Positions 24,600 through 34,395 are shown, counted from the stretch's first letter. The stretch: 48,848 nucleotides of DNA from Desulfococcaceae bacterium HSG9 (GCA_030378005.1 JAUCGF010000113.1:1-48848); one strand, 5' to 3'. Translations and numbers: made by a program. Notes: a model not told the origin generated them from the sequence alone.

Positions 24600-25292
24600 A
24601 TGCTCGGAACAATCGTCAACGCATTGGCAATTATCGCAGGAAGCCTGATAGGGCTGATTTTCAGGGGCGGAATACCTGAAAAATATAGCCAGACTTTAAT
24701 GCACGCCATCGGCCTTGCGGTTATTTTGATTGGCCTAAAAGGAGCTTTGCAAACCGACGCAATTTTGATAGTTATTATCAGTCTTGCCATCGGAAGTGTG
24801 ATCGGAGAGTGTTTAAAAATAGAAGACCGGCTCGAATGGTTGGGAAAACAGATTGGTAAGCGGGTGTCAAAGAAAGAAGACGGAATCGCCGAAGGATTTG
24901 TAACGACCACCTTGCTTTATTGCGTGGGTGCCATGGCTATCGTCGGTTCTATGGAAAGCGGCCTTGCCGGAAATCATCAGACGCTGTACGCCAAATCAAT
25001 TCTTGATGGCATCGGTTCAATTGTGTTTGCATCCACACTCGGAATCGGCGTGCTGTTTTCCGCTGTTTCTGTTTTTATTTACCAGGGGCTGATTACCCTT
25101 AGCGCCATCTATGTCAAACCGTTTCTGACGCCTGACGTTGTCTCCCAGATGTCTGCCACGGGAGGCCTTCTGATAATGGCGATTGGCATCGGTCTTTTGG
25201 AGATTAAGAAGATAAGAATCGGGAATATGTTGCCAGCCATTTTTATCCCGCTGATCTATGATATGCTGAAATATGTGCTTGCCTTATTTTAG
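24600..25292 (+). CDS. DUF554 family membrane protein
   Basis: A 230-residue integral membrane protein of the DUF554 (YdfK/YqgA) family, function unknown. It begins MLGTIVNALAIIAGSLIG, continues with the conserved IGLAVILIGLKGAL and GSVIGECLKIEDRLE, and has GFVTTTLLYCVGAMAIVGS near the middle; about six hydrophobic helices are visible. AAGGAT lies seven bases before the ATG. The 247-base gap upstream separates it from the divergent fxsA and is AT-rich with no gene seen. A strong promoter for the next gene follows its stop. Confidence 0.85.
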   Translation: MLGTIVNALAIIAGSLIGLIFRGGIPEKYSQTLMHAIGLAVILIGLKGALQTDAILIVIISLAIGSVIGECLKIEDRLEWLGKQIGKRVSKKEDGIAEGFVTTTLLYCVGAMAIVGSMESGLAGNHQTLYAKSILDGIGSIVFASTLGIGVLFSAVSVFIYQGLITLSAIYVKPFLTPDVVSQMSATGGLLIMAIGIGLLEIKKIRIGNMLPAIFIPLIYDMLKYVLALF

Positions 25293-25305
25293 AGCGGCCA
25301 ATGTG

Positions 25306-25334
25306 TTGACATTCGGTCGCTTTACCTTTATAAT
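25306..25334 (+). promoter_or_regulatory. Consensus sigma-70 promoter of minC
   Basis: TTGACA (25306-25311), a 17-base spacer and TATAAT (25329-25334) match the consensus at every base. The ATG of minC follows 29 bases later with GGAG in between. It overlaps an imperfect GCGGCC../..GGTCGC hairpin that may end the DUF554 transcript. Confidence 0.75.
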
Positions 25335-25363
25335 AATGGGAATTTAAACATTCGGAGCGAATA

Positions 25364-26065
25364 ATGGATCAGGTTCAGAAATCAAACCATAACACACCGC
25401 CTTTAAGAATGAAAGGCGTGGGTGACAGTCTGTGGATCACACTGGATCCGACCCAGAGCATTGAATTGTTACAAAATGAACTTGATATTTTGTTCAAGCC
25501 GCTAAAAAATCTTTCCAAGGATGTCCGTGTAATTTTAGACCCCGGCCAAGTGGACGGATATGACAACTTGATTGACACATTGGGAAAATATTTAAAAAAA
25601 CATTTTAACGTGAAAGAGGTGATTCCGCCACCGCCCAATCGAGCTATCAATCAAGGGCGCATTCGTCAACGGGATATGAATCACTATTGGCACAATTACA
25701 GCAGCGATGTCCTGATGCTTGCCGGGCGCGTTCGTTCCGGCCAAAAAGTGACGACGCCAAAACATCTGACAATTCTGGGAGATGTTAATCCAGGAGCGGA
25801 AGTTGCGGCCGGCGGTGATATTCTGGTGATGGGCAGTTTATGCGGCACGGCTTTTGCAGGCCAGCCGGACAATTCGGATGTGATGATACTTGCCCTGGAT
25901 TTCAGGCCCACACAAATCCAGATCGGCAAATTTGTGGCTGCCGGAGCAGACTCGGAACCTACCTATAAAGCCGAATTTGCGCATGTTGAAAACGGTGCTA
26001 TTGTTGTTGAAGAGTATCTGAAAGCCAACCCGTTTAAACGTCTGGCATGGCCTCAGGTACGTTAG
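25364..26065 (+). CDS. minC: Septum site-determining protein MinC
   Basis: Inhibits FtsZ polymerisation away from midcell. The 233-residue protein has a variable N-terminal FtsZ-binding domain (1-105) and the conserved beta-helix C-terminal domain. Its motifs include GRVRSGQKV, LTILGDVNPGAEVAAGGDILVMG and GTAFAG, followed by QIQIGKFVA. It has its own strong promoter. No minD or minE follows; the next gene is convergent lipA, so MinC stands alone here and its partners would have to be encoded elsewhere. Confidence 0.93.
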   Translation: MDQVQKSNHNTPPLRMKGVGDSLWITLDPTQSIELLQNELDILFKPLKNLSKDVRVILDPGQVDGYDNLIDTLGKYLKKHFNVKEVIPPPPNRAINQGRIRQRDMNHYWHNYSSDVLMLAGRVRSGQKVTTPKHLTILGDVNPGAEVAAGGDILVMGSLCGTAFAGQPDNSDVMILALDFRPTQIQIGKFVAAGADSEPTYKAEFAHVENGAIVVEEYLKANPFKRLAWPQVR

Positions 26066-26066
26066 G

Positions 26067-26121
26067 AATGAGGATAAAATAACTTACTCATTTTCAGATG
26101 AGGAGTGCTGACTTCAATTTG
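26067..26121. repeat. Half copies of palindrome families A and B at a convergent gene junction
   Basis: GAGGATAAAATAACTT (family A end) is followed by GAGGAGTGCTGACTTCAATT (family B arm). AATGAG (26067-26072) and CTCATT (26087-26092) can pair as a small hairpin between minC and lipA. The lipA stop lies inside the B part. Confidence 0.5.
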
Positions 26122-27019
26122 CGTCACAGCATTGCACAGCCTGAAAAAGATTCCTGGCATGATATGAACTGCGCACAAAGGGACCGCTGGCAACTTGTTC
26201 AAAACCGATTTCAAGGGCGGTTTGTTTCCAATTGTCAAATTCATCCGGAGTTACAAAGCGTTCCACCGGAAGATGATGTTGTGAAGGTTGAAGGTATTGC
26301 CCTAACGTAAGCAGATTGCATTCAGATTCATAAATATCCTTCATCGTTTGTCGGATTTCATCAGATGTTTCTCCCAACCCAAGCATGATTCCTGACTTTA
26401 CCGGAATCATCGGATTAAACGCATACACGCGCTGTAATAGCCGTAGTGAACGTTGGTAATCCGCCTGAGGCCGCACAATCGGATACAGACGGGGGACGGT
26501 TTCAATATTATGGTTGAGCACATCCGGCCGCGCTTCAAGCACACAGCACAAGGCATCCTTGTCCCCTTTAAAATCGGGAATCAGCACTTCAATGTGAACA
26601 TCGCTGATGCGCTCTCTTAGCGCACCGATCGTTTTGGCGAACAAACTGGCACCGCCGTCGGATAGATCATCACGCGTAACGGATGTTATCACCACATAGC
26701 GTAACTGCATCTTTGCGGCAGCCGCGGCCACGCGCAACGGTTCTTCCGTATCCGGCGGATGAGTCGGATCGCTCTCAATGGAACAAAATCGACAATTACG
26801 CGTGCATTTTGATCCCATAATTAAAAAAGTGGCTGTTTTTTGGGAAAAACACTCAAATTGGTTCGGGCATTGCGCTTCCTGACAGACCGTATGGAGATTG
26901 CCCTGACGAATCAGTGAGCGTATCTGTTCATACACCGGCCCTTGAGGCAGTTTGCGACGCAGCCATGCCGGCTTGCGCACCTTTATCGGATGGGTTGATT
27001 GCGGATTCATTTGTTTCAT
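26114..27019 (-). CDS. lipA: Lipoyl synthase (radical SAM)
   Basis: Inserts two sulfur atoms into octanoyl-protein to make lipoyl groups. The auxiliary cluster ligands are in CQEAQCPNQFEC, the radical-SAM cluster is CTRNCRFC, and the late RSSYHA motif provides the conserved Ser ligand. The 301-residue length fits the family. The last few codons (to CCDAN) run into a palindrome remnant, so the extreme C terminus may have been rewritten by it. No lipB lies beside it. The weak ribosome site leaves MKQ or the second Met (four codons in) as possible starts. Confidence 0.95.
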   Translation of the reverse strand: MKQMNPQSTHPIKVRKPAWLRRKLPQGPVYEQIRSLIRQGNLHTVCQEAQCPNQFECFSQKTATFLIMGSKCTRNCRFCSIESDPTHPPDTEEPLRVAAAAAKMQLRYVVITSVTRDDLSDGGASLFAKTIGALRERISDVHIEVLIPDFKGDKDALCCVLEARPDVLNHNIETVPRLYPIVRPQADYQRSLRLLQRVYAFNPMIPVKSGIMLGLGETSDEIRQTMKDIYESECNLLTLGQYLQPSQHHLPVERFVTPDEFDNWKQTALEIGFEQVASGPFVRSSYHARNLFQAVQCCDAN

Positions 27020-27265
27020 TCTTTACGTCTGTTTTTGGATAGATTATGGATTTATTCAGCATCCTTTTATTCGTAGAATTTGCATTTTATAAATACAATC
27101 TACGTCAAATTGACAACAGTGTAAACCAGAAAATGAAAGATGCCAAAAATTGGTGTAATGATTTAATTTACATCCCGATTGAAGACTGCTTGCTTTTTAG
27201 CGATATTTCTGCTAATTTTAAAAATTCGTCAATTAAATAACAGCAAAATGGAATTGTAAGCAACC

Positions 27266-27607
27266 ATGAAACAATATGTCATTGATGAATTGAGCGTTGA
27301 AGCTCACAATAAAATCAAAACCTATCTGAATGAAAATTCAGACCATGGCGCGGTTGCAGGTATTTACCGGTTGCCACTTCCTGAAAATTTACTCAATGCC
27401 AGGCAGATGCGGCATACTCGATGCCAGCCGTTTTATTTTGCCATTGAACTGGAAAACAACCGCATTACTTATGAATTTCTGGTGCGTTCAGCAAACCAAA
27501 TCCGATGTGATTGTATCGCTTATGCGGATGAACGCCAATACAATTGGTTGATTCGCAAGGCAGACGCAATGATTGAACCGCTAATAAACACGAACGGGCA
27601 CGAATGA
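27266..27607 (+). CDS. Conserved hypothetical protein, 113 aa
   Basis: I do not recognise a named family. The protein is soluble and mixed alpha/beta. Landmarks are YVIDEL at the start, GIYRLPLPENLL, HTRCQPFYFAIEL, FLVRSANQIRCDCIAYA and QYNWLIRKAD. Two cysteines in IRCDCIAYA could bind metal. It is followed 62 bases later by plsC on the same strand. The evenly spread charged and hydrophobic residues look like a real protein. The 246 bases before it hold only a poor-quality short ORF. Confidence 0.6.
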   Translation: MKQYVIDELSVEAHNKIKTYLNENSDHGAVAGIYRLPLPENLLNARQMRHTRCQPFYFAIELENNRITYEFLVRSANQIRCDCIAYADERQYNWLIRKADAMIEPLINTNGHE

Positions 27608-27668
27608 TTTATTGTTATGAGCGTATGACCACATGTTATGAAATAACTTAAAACTCGAAACTTAAAAA

Positions 27669-28376
27669 ATGTTTTCAACTTATCTTATCTATGCTTGGGT
27701 TATATTTGTTACCGCTATATTTTCAGTAGCGGTTTTTCTGGCTTCATTGACAGATTCTAAAGGGGTGAATCCCCACAAAGTTGCCGGTATTTGGGCGCGT
27801 TGCATCCTTTTCGGAAGCCGAGTCAAAGTGCGTATTCGGGGGCTTTCCAATATTGATCATTCCCGATCTTACATTTTTATGCTCAATCATCAAAGTTTAT
27901 ATGATATTCCGGTGATTTTGGGATGCCTGCCGGTGCAGTTCCGATGGCTGGCGAAACATGAATTGTTTAAAATTCCGCTTTTCGGCACCGCCATGCGGCG
28001 TGCCGGTTATATCAGCATCAACCGGACGAATCGTCGTTCAGCGTTTAAAAGTCTTAAAATCGCCGCACTTATTATCCGTAGCGGCGTACCGGTGGTTATT
28101 TTTCCAGAAGGCACCCGCAGTCCGGATGGCCGCATCCTGCCGTTTAAAAAAGGTGGATTTGTGTTGGCCATTCAGTCGCAAGTTCCGATTGTTCCGGTTA
28201 TTATTCAAGGAACATCCGCCATTCTGACCAAAAAACAGATAAAAATCACACCTGGCGAGGTTTCAATTCAAGTGTGCGCGCCGATTCCGACAACGGATTA
28301 TACTATTAAAACTAAAGAAATTTTAATGGATCGGGTAAAAACAGTAATAAGTGAACCGTTTGAAAACCTGAAATAG
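27669..28376 (+). CDS. plsC: 1-acyl-sn-glycerol-3-phosphate acyltransferase
   Basis: Adds the second acyl chain to lysophosphatidate in phospholipid synthesis at the inner membrane. The N-terminal helix (about 2-25) anchors it. The catalytic block I is NHQSLYDIP (near 75-83), block II contains GYISINR, and block III is FPEGTRSPDG (near 145-154); all are intact. The length of 235 residues is standard. The upstream bases are a short ACTTAAAACTCGAAACTT repeat with no clear ribosome site. RNase J follows after 28 bases. Confidence 0.93.
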   Translation: MFSTYLIYAWVIFVTAIFSVAVFLASLTDSKGVNPHKVAGIWARCILFGSRVKVRIRGLSNIDHSRSYIFMLNHQSLYDIPVILGCLPVQFRWLAKHELFKIPLFGTAMRRAGYISINRTNRRSAFKSLKIAALIIRSGVPVVIFPEGTRSPDGRILPFKKGGFVLAIQSQVPIVPVIIQGTSAILTKKQIKITPGEVSIQVCAPIPTTDYTIKTKEILMDRVKTVISEPFENLK

Positions 28377-28404
28377 AAGAATACTTATTTAAAAAGGATA
28401 AAAA

Positions 28405-30075
28405 TTGCAATTAAAAGTTATCCCGTTAGGCGGGTTGGGCGAAATCGGGCTTAATATGACCGTGTTTGAATATGGCGAAACGGCCTTGATCGTGGACGCC
28501 GGTCTGATGTTTCCTGAAGCGTATATGCTCGGCGTTGATTTTGTTATCCCGGACATGGAATATATCAGACAAAATCGGCATAAAGTGTCAGGCATTGTGT
28601 TGACTCACGCCCATGAAGACCATATCGGTGCTTTGCCGTTTTTACTTCGTGAAGTCAACGCGCCGGTATTCGGAACAGCATTTACTCTAGCGGTTGCCAG
28701 TAAAAGACTCGAAGAACATGAGCTGCTGGCCAACACCACGCTTAATACGATTACGCCTGACCAAAAGCTGAAGATTGATTCGTTTGAACTGGAATTTATC
28801 CGCGTGAGCCATAGCATTGTTGACGGAGTCGGGCTGGTTTTGCAAACACCGCTGGGTATTATTATACACACCGGTGATTTTAAAATTAATCCTACCCCTA
28901 CTGACGGTTTCAAAACTGATGTCGGACGTTTCGCATGGTACGGGCAAAAAGGGGTGCTGGCCCTTTTATCCGATTCCACCAATGTGGAAAAGGAAGGCTA
29001 CACGATTTCAGATCAAAAAGTCGGTGTCGCTCTGGAAAAAATTGTTTCGGAAAGTCGCGGCCGGATTATTGTGGCGTTGTTCGCCTCCGCTATTACACGC
29101 ATCCAGCAAATTATTGATCTTGCTGACGCTTCGGGCCGCAAAGTGGTTTTTAATGGCCGCAGCATCGAAACCAATGTCGCTATTGCCAGGGAACTCGGTT
29201 TCATTCACGTTCCCCAAGGCATGGAAATTGATATTCGTCAGATTAGTGATTTCCCTGATAATGAAATAGTTATTATAACAACCGGCAGTCAAGGGGAGGC
29301 GATGGCCGCGTTGGCGCGCATTTCGGCCGGTTTTCATAAACAGATCAAAATCAGAAACAACGACACGGTTATTCTGTCGTCCAAGTTTATTCCGGGGAAT
29401 GAAAAGGCAATTGCCAAAATTATCAATAAGTTGTATCGACTGGGCGCTGATGTGATCTATGAAAAAATATCGGCGATTCATGTATCCGGCCATGCGTTTC
29501 GTGAAGAACTGAAATTGATGATCAATTTGACTAATCCCAAATATTTTATTCCTATTCACGGCGAATACAGGCATCTGATTTTGCATTCACGTCTCGCTAT
29601 GGAAACAGGCATCCCTAAAGATAATGTCTTGCAAATTGAAAATGGCCAGGTGGTCCGCTTTGAGGCTGACAACCAAGGGGAAACCAAAGGCTGGATTGAC
29701 AAAGAGCGGGTCGGCACCTCAAGGGTATTAATTGATGGTAAGGGGGTTGGGGATGTTGGGCGCAGCATCTTGAAAGAACGGCGTCATTTATCTGAAGACG
29801 GTATGGTGGCTGTGAACATGGCGATTGATGAAGAAACCGGGTATATTGTTTTCGGCCCTGAAATTGATTCACGCGGGTTTGTGTTTGCGAGTGAAACCGG
29901 CCATCTGCTTGAAGACGCTAAATGCGTTATCCTTGAAATTGTGGAAGAGATTGACCCCGAAACACCGGACAGGATCATTTTAATCAGGTCAAAAGTGCAA
30001 AAAGCACTCAGACAATATTTTAAATTTGCCATTCGACGCTATCCCATTATTCTTCCTTTTATTATTGAAGTCTGA
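28405..30075 (+). CDS. rnj: Ribonuclease J
   Basis: A metallo-beta-lactamase/beta-CASP nuclease that processes and degrades RNA from the 5' end and internally. The zinc motif HAHEDHIG (residues 68-75) follows the typical start IPLGGLGEIGLNM. Later motifs include HTGDFKINP, SDSTNVEKEGYT and the beta-CASP end VSGHAFREEL, then IPIHGEYRHL. The 556-residue length includes the C-terminal domain. The start is TTG with AAGGA seven bases upstream. ftsK follows 57 bases later. Confidence 0.95.
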   Translation: MQLKVIPLGGLGEIGLNMTVFEYGETALIVDAGLMFPEAYMLGVDFVIPDMEYIRQNRHKVSGIVLTHAHEDHIGALPFLLREVNAPVFGTAFTLAVASKRLEEHELLANTTLNTITPDQKLKIDSFELEFIRVSHSIVDGVGLVLQTPLGIIIHTGDFKINPTPTDGFKTDVGRFAWYGQKGVLALLSDSTNVEKEGYTISDQKVGVALEKIVSESRGRIIVALFASAITRIQQIIDLADASGRKVVFNGRSIETNVAIARELGFIHVPQGMEIDIRQISDFPDNEIVIITTGSQGEAMAALARISAGFHKQIKIRNNDTVILSSKFIPGNEKAIAKIINKLYRLGADVIYEKISAIHVSGHAFREELKLMINLTNPKYFIPIHGEYRHLILHSRLAMETGIPKDNVLQIENGQVVRFEADNQGETKGWIDKERVGTSRVLIDGKGVGDVGRSILKERRHLSEDGMVAVNMAIDEETGYIVFGPEIDSRGFVFASETGHLLEDAKCVILEIVEEIDPETPDRIILIRSKVQKALRQYFKFAIRRYPIILPFIIEV

Positions 30076-30132
30076 AAACAGGTGTCGGATATCAAGATAT
30101 TGATGCTGAAGACCGCCGACTGAAGACTGAAA

Positions 30133-32022
30133 ATGCGTAAAGAAATCACCGGCCTTATTTTAATATTTCTCGTTCTATTTACGTTGTTCAGTCTGTTGTC
30201 ATACCACCCGAACGACCAGTCCATTCATAATGCCACTGATAGAACCCATATAAATAACCTGTTTGGCCTTGTCGGAGCCTATTTTTCCGGGATATTGATC
30301 GGCTTTTTCGGTGTCGGCGCTTTCTGGACGCCCCTGTTGTTTATTTTGGTAAGTATCTGTTTTTGGAGAAAACGCTCCAAACAGACGATTCTTTTAACCG
30401 TTATCGGCAGCATTATTCTGATGATCACAACAGGGGGATTGTTCGGTTTACGCCTCGCTCCGGAAAACGAGCTGGTCTTATGGGGACGGTCTGTTTCGGC
30501 TGGCGGCATTGTCGGCATTTTACTGCAATTTTTTCTGAAGAAATACACTAACACCACTGGAGCGTTGAGCATTCTGATTCTTGCATGGCTTATCGGATTT
30601 ATCATGGCTACAGGATTTTCCATACGCCGTTTTTTTTGGCAATGGATGTACTTTACCTTCCATTCCTTTGAAACAGGCATTCGGTTTGCGGTGAAATGGC
30701 GCCAAAATAAGTCGTATCGTCTCAGGAAACGTCTCTTGCCTAAAAAAGAGTACCTGAAAAAACAAAACCAGGTGTATCATCCTAAACTAACTGAAGTTAT
30801 TGAAGAAATCAATGTGCCTAAGTTGAGCATACTTCCTGCGAAGGTGCCCAAAAGAATAGAACCTGTCTTGATTCAGCCACGGGCGCGCGCGATCGTTTTG
30901 TCTGAATCGGGGTTTCAACATATTGCTCGCCAACAGGTGAATTTTAAAGATATCGTATCTTCCAAAGCATTTCAAAAATCATCTTCACCCTTGACCATCG
31001 GCTTGGGCAAAGATATTGTCGGCCAGGCTATAGTGGCTGCCCTGGATGAGATGCCGCATCTGTTAATCACCGGCGCCACCGACAAAAGTGTCGGATTAAA
31101 CAGTATAATTTGCAGTTTGTTATATAAATCATCTCCTGATGATATGAAACTGCTTATGGTGGATCCCAAGCGGATTGAATTTTCCATGTATGATGGCATC
31201 CCCCATCTGATCACACCGATTGTTACGAAGGCTGATAAAGCTGCGAACGCTCTTTTTTGGGCGGTAAATGAAATGGAACGTCGTTATAAATTGATGGACC
31301 AAGTAAAAGCGCGTAATTTGATGCAATACAACCAATATGTTACTCAAAGAAAGAAGAATACGAGTGGTATAGCACTGGTCAAAGAGCCTTTTATTGTTGT
31401 TATCATTGATGAATTGACGGATTTGATGATGGCGGCATCCCGGGATGTGAAAATTTCTGTGACCCGTTTAGCGCAGATGGCGCGCGTCACCGGAATTCAT
31501 TTGATCCTTGCAACTCAGCGGCCTTCTGTGGATGTTATTCCCGAAATTATCGAAGCCAACATTCCCACCAGACTTTCTTTCCAGTCCTCATCACGCACCG
31601 GTTCAAAAACCATCTTTGACTGCCATGGCACCGAAACGCTTCCAAGCGATGGCGATATGCTTTTCCTTCCGCCCGGAACTGCCAAATTACAGCGTATTCA
31701 CGGCTCTTATATTTCTGATAAGGAAATTGAACAGCTCGTCGTATTTATCAAAAACCAGGGGCAGCCGAATTACGATATAGCTCTCACCCATACTTCTACT
31801 CCCAAGAAAACCCTTAAAAAAAAGCGCAAAATTGATTATGATGTCCGCTATGATGATGCGGTGGTGCTTGTCACTCAAAAACGGCGAGCGTCCGTTACCA
31901 TGCTTCAGCATTATTTAAGAATTGACCATAAACGCGCCTTCCGTATCATGGAAGAGATGGAAGCAGAGGGGGTGGTAGGGCCGTTGGAAGGTGTTAATCA
32001 GCGAAAGGTTTTGATTCGCTGA
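30133..32022 (+). CDS. ftsK: FtsK/SpoIIIE-type DNA translocase with a shortened Walker A
   Basis: The family pumps chromosomal DNA through the closing septum. Four N-terminal membrane helices (1-170) are followed by a short linker, the RecA-like motor and a C-terminal winged helix (SVTMLQHYLRIDHKRAFRIM), the gamma domain. The motor is odd. Where FtsK usually reads GTTGSGKSVG, this protein has GATDKSVG (residues 314-321), two residues shorter and lacking the GK pair. Walker B (VVIIDELTDLMM) and ATQRPSVDVI are normal. Further changes occur at SRTGSKTIFD (usually DSRTILD) and LPSDGDML (usually LLGxGDML). At 629 residues it is short for FtsK. Either a degenerate paralogue or a variant motor. Confidence 0.88.
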   Translation: MRKEITGLILIFLVLFTLFSLLSYHPNDQSIHNATDRTHINNLFGLVGAYFSGILIGFFGVGAFWTPLLFILVSICFWRKRSKQTILLTVIGSIILMITTGGLFGLRLAPENELVLWGRSVSAGGIVGILLQFFLKKYTNTTGALSILILAWLIGFIMATGFSIRRFFWQWMYFTFHSFETGIRFAVKWRQNKSYRLRKRLLPKKEYLKKQNQVYHPKLTEVIEEINVPKLSILPAKVPKRIEPVLIQPRARAIVLSESGFQHIARQQVNFKDIVSSKAFQKSSSPLTIGLGKDIVGQAIVAALDEMPHLLITGATDKSVGLNSIICSLLYKSSPDDMKLLMVDPKRIEFSMYDGIPHLITPIVTKADKAANALFWAVNEMERRYKLMDQVKARNLMQYNQYVTQRKKNTSGIALVKEPFIVVIIDELTDLMMAASRDVKISVTRLAQMARVTGIHLILATQRPSVDVIPEIIEANIPTRLSFQSSSRTGSKTIFDCHGTETLPSDGDMLFLPPGTAKLQRIHGSYISDKEIEQLVVFIKNQGQPNYDIALTHTSTPKKTLKKKRKIDYDVRYDDAVVLVTQKRRASVTMLQHYLRIDHKRAFRIMEEMEAEGVVGPLEGVNQRKVLIR

Positions 32023-32024
32023 CA

Positions 32025-34364
32025 ATGAACAATAATAAACATCAAGACTCTAACGCACCGGAGCGTCCAATCCGCTTTCAACACAGCATCATTTTTAAGC
32101 TTATTGGGGCAATGGGATTGATTTTGTTGCTTATTATTTCAATCTGGGCCTATTTTAATATCAGGTATCAAAAAAAAATAATGATGGAAGGTATTTTGGA
32201 TAATGCCGATCAATTAAGCACCGCGATTCGATTAGGCGCCCATTACGCCATGATGCTCAATTCAAGGGATGATATCAACCAAATCATTAAAAATATAGGA
32301 CGTCAGGAAAAAATCAAAAATATCAGAATTTACAATAAACAGGGGGAAATCAAATTCTCCAATATCATTGATGAAATTGACCGGCACACTGAAATTAAAG
32401 ATGAGGCCTGTTTTATATGCCATAAAACCAAACCGCCAGCTACCACCCTTGAACTGAACAAAAGAATTCGTATCATTCATTCCCCGAATGGCCATCGTTT
32501 ACTTGGAATCATCAGTCCGATATATAATGAACCCGGTTGTTCAACAAACGCATGTCATTTTCATCCCCAAGATAAGGTGATTCTCGGTGCGCTTGATTTG
32601 GTCGTTTCTATGGAGGAAACCGATCTGCGCATTCTTTTTTTTAAAGAGGGCGTCATCGCTCTGGCAATTACGATTTTCCTGTTTACGTCAGTTATGCTGT
32701 ACTTTCTGTTAATCAAATTCGTTACCAGGCCGATAACCAACTTGATTCAGGGCGCCACGTTGATCGCTCAAGGCGATTACGCCAATAAAATCGAATACGC
32801 CAAAGGTGATGAAATGGGACGTCTGACGCTGGCAGTGAACCGGATGGCCAAAGCGATTTGCGAAAAACAGGCCGAAATTAACAATCAGCGCCGCGAGTAT
32901 CAGAATTTGTTTGAAGGCGTCCCATGTATCATCACCGTTCAGGATCGTAATTATAAACTGCTACGCTATAATAAGGAATTTGCCGATAAATTCCAACCCA
33001 CGCCCGGGGAATATTGTTACAACGCTTATAAAGGCCGCAGCTCAAAATGCTTGAACTGTCCGGTGGAAATGACATTTGCCGATGGCCTCTGCCACAACAG
33101 TGAAGAAAAAGGCACGGATAAAGACGGCAATTACAAACATTGGATTGTACGCACTTCGCCGATTAAAGATGCGAATGGCGAAATTGTGGCGGCTATGGAG
33201 ATGTGCTTAGATGTAACGTTAAGCAAACAATTACAGGAAAAACTGAAAAAATCAAAAAAAAAATACTACACTTTTTTTAACAATATATCCAACCCGGCTT
33301 TTGTCTTAGACGCCGATTCTTTTGAAATTTTGGACTGCAATAAAAGCGTTGCCTCGGTTTATGGATTTTCCAAAGAAGAAATGATCGGGCAATCTTACCT
33401 GACTTTGTTTGCGGATGATGAAAAAGAACGTTATATCGACCAACTCAAGCGGTCTGATACGATCTGTCAGGTGAAACATTGGAATAAAGACAACCTGCGA
33501 TTGTATGTTGATATTTGGATCGCGCCATTTGAATATCCGGGGCGCAAGGTTTTTTTGGTGACTGCCAGCGATATTACCAAACGCCTTGAAGCCGAACAGC
33601 AATTAAACCAGGCAGGTAAAATGGCGACTCTGGGTGAAATGGCCACCGGAGTCGCGCATGAATTGAATCAACCGCTGACCGTCATTAAAACCGCCGGTTC
33701 ATTTTTTCTACGCAAGCTGCGTAGGAAAGAAACAGTTGCAGATGATGTGTTTCTTAAAATGTCCCAAAAAATTGACAACAATGTGGACCGCGCCACCAAA
33801 ATAATCAATCACATGCGACAATTTGCACGCAAATCGGATGTCACCGTTGAACCGGTGCAGGTGAACACAGTTTTGGAAAAAGCGTCCGAGATGTTCAGCC
33901 AACAGTTGAAAGTCAGGGGAATTGATGTTATTACCGATTTTGAAGATGATTTGCCTTTGGTGATGGCTGATCCAGGAAGGCTGGAGCAGGTTTTTGTCAA
34001 TCTGTTAATCAACGCCCGCCATGCAATTGAAGATCAGGATGAACATCGAACATTAAATATCGAATCTCGAATGTCGAATTCAGACGGAAACCTGTCAGCG
34101 CCCAAATCAATCCGGCTGACAACCTTTGCGGATCAAGAAAATGTGATTATCCAAGTGTGTGACACCGGCGCAGGCATTCCCCAAGCGATTCGTAATAAAA
34201 TATTCGAGCCGTTTTTTACCACCAAAGAAGTAGGCAAAGGCACCGGTTTAGGGCTTTCCATCAGCTATGGCATCATTAAAGAGTTTCGCGGCGATATCCG
34301 GGCAGAGTCTAATAATGATAAGGGCGCTTGTTTCGTTATCAGTTTGCCTTTTCAGAATGCCTGA
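32025..34364 (+). CDS. Membrane sensor histidine kinase with c-type heme motifs, HAMP and two PAS domains
   Basis: Starts two bases after ftsK. Helix 1 (about 23-45) and helix 2 (about 205-228) flank a periplasmic domain containing CFICH (129-133) and C172-x4-CH178. Both forms bind covalent heme in c-type cytochromes, CX4CH being known in sulfate-reducer cytochromes, so a redox or gas ligand sensor is likely. A HAMP domain (229-285) follows, then PAS1 with a Cys pair (CLNCP, near 347), PAS2 (about 413-520), the HisKA box with phospho-acceptor His545 in VAHELNQP, and an HATPase domain with DTGAGIP and [10 protein letters not shown] short repeat-derived insert sits near residue 675. No response regulator lies next to it. 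Confidence 0.92.
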   Translation: MNNNKHQDSNAPERPIRFQHSIIFKLIGAMGLILLLIISIWAYFNIRYQKKIMMEGILDNADQLSTAIRLGAHYAMMLNSRDDINQIIKNIGRQEKIKNIRIYNKQGEIKFSNIIDEIDRHTEIKDEACFICHKTKPPATTLELNKRIRIIHSPNGHRLLGIISPIYNEPGCSTNACHFHPQDKVILGALDLVVSMEETDLRILFFKEGVIALAITIFLFTSVMLYFLLIKFVTRPITNLIQGATLIAQGDYANKIEYAKGDEMGRLTLAVNRMAKAICEKQAEINNQRREYQNLFEGVPCIITVQDRNYKLLRYNKEFADKFQPTPGEYCYNAYKGRSSKCLNCPVEMTFADGLCHNSEEKGTDKDGNYKHWIVRTSPIKDANGEIVAAMEMCLDVTLSKQLQEKLKKSKKKYYTFFNNISNPAFVLDADSFEILDCNKSVASVYGFSKEEMIGQSYLTLFADDEKERYIDQLKRSDTICQVKHWNKDNLRLYVDIWIAPFEYPGRKVFLVTASDITKRLEAEQQLNQAGKMATLGEMATGVAHELNQPLTVIKTAGSFFLRKLRRKETVADDVFLKMSQKIDNNVDRATKIINHMRQFARKSDVTVEPVQVNTVLEKASEMFSQQLKVRGIDVITDFEDDLPLVMADPGRLEQVFVNLLINARHAIEDQDEHRTLNIESRMSNSDGNLSAPKSIRLTTFADQENVIIQVCDTGAGIPQAIRNKIFEPFFTTKEVGKGTGLGLSISYGIIKEFRGDIRAESNNDKGACFVISLPFQNA

Positions 34365-34395
34365 AGCTCATTATCCATAGCGTTAAAACCAGCCC

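Noticed and set aside
27046..27240. 64-codon plus-strand ORF between lipA and the 113-residue protein
   Set aside because: AT-rich and low quality, with no clear ribosome site; it does not resemble a known protein.
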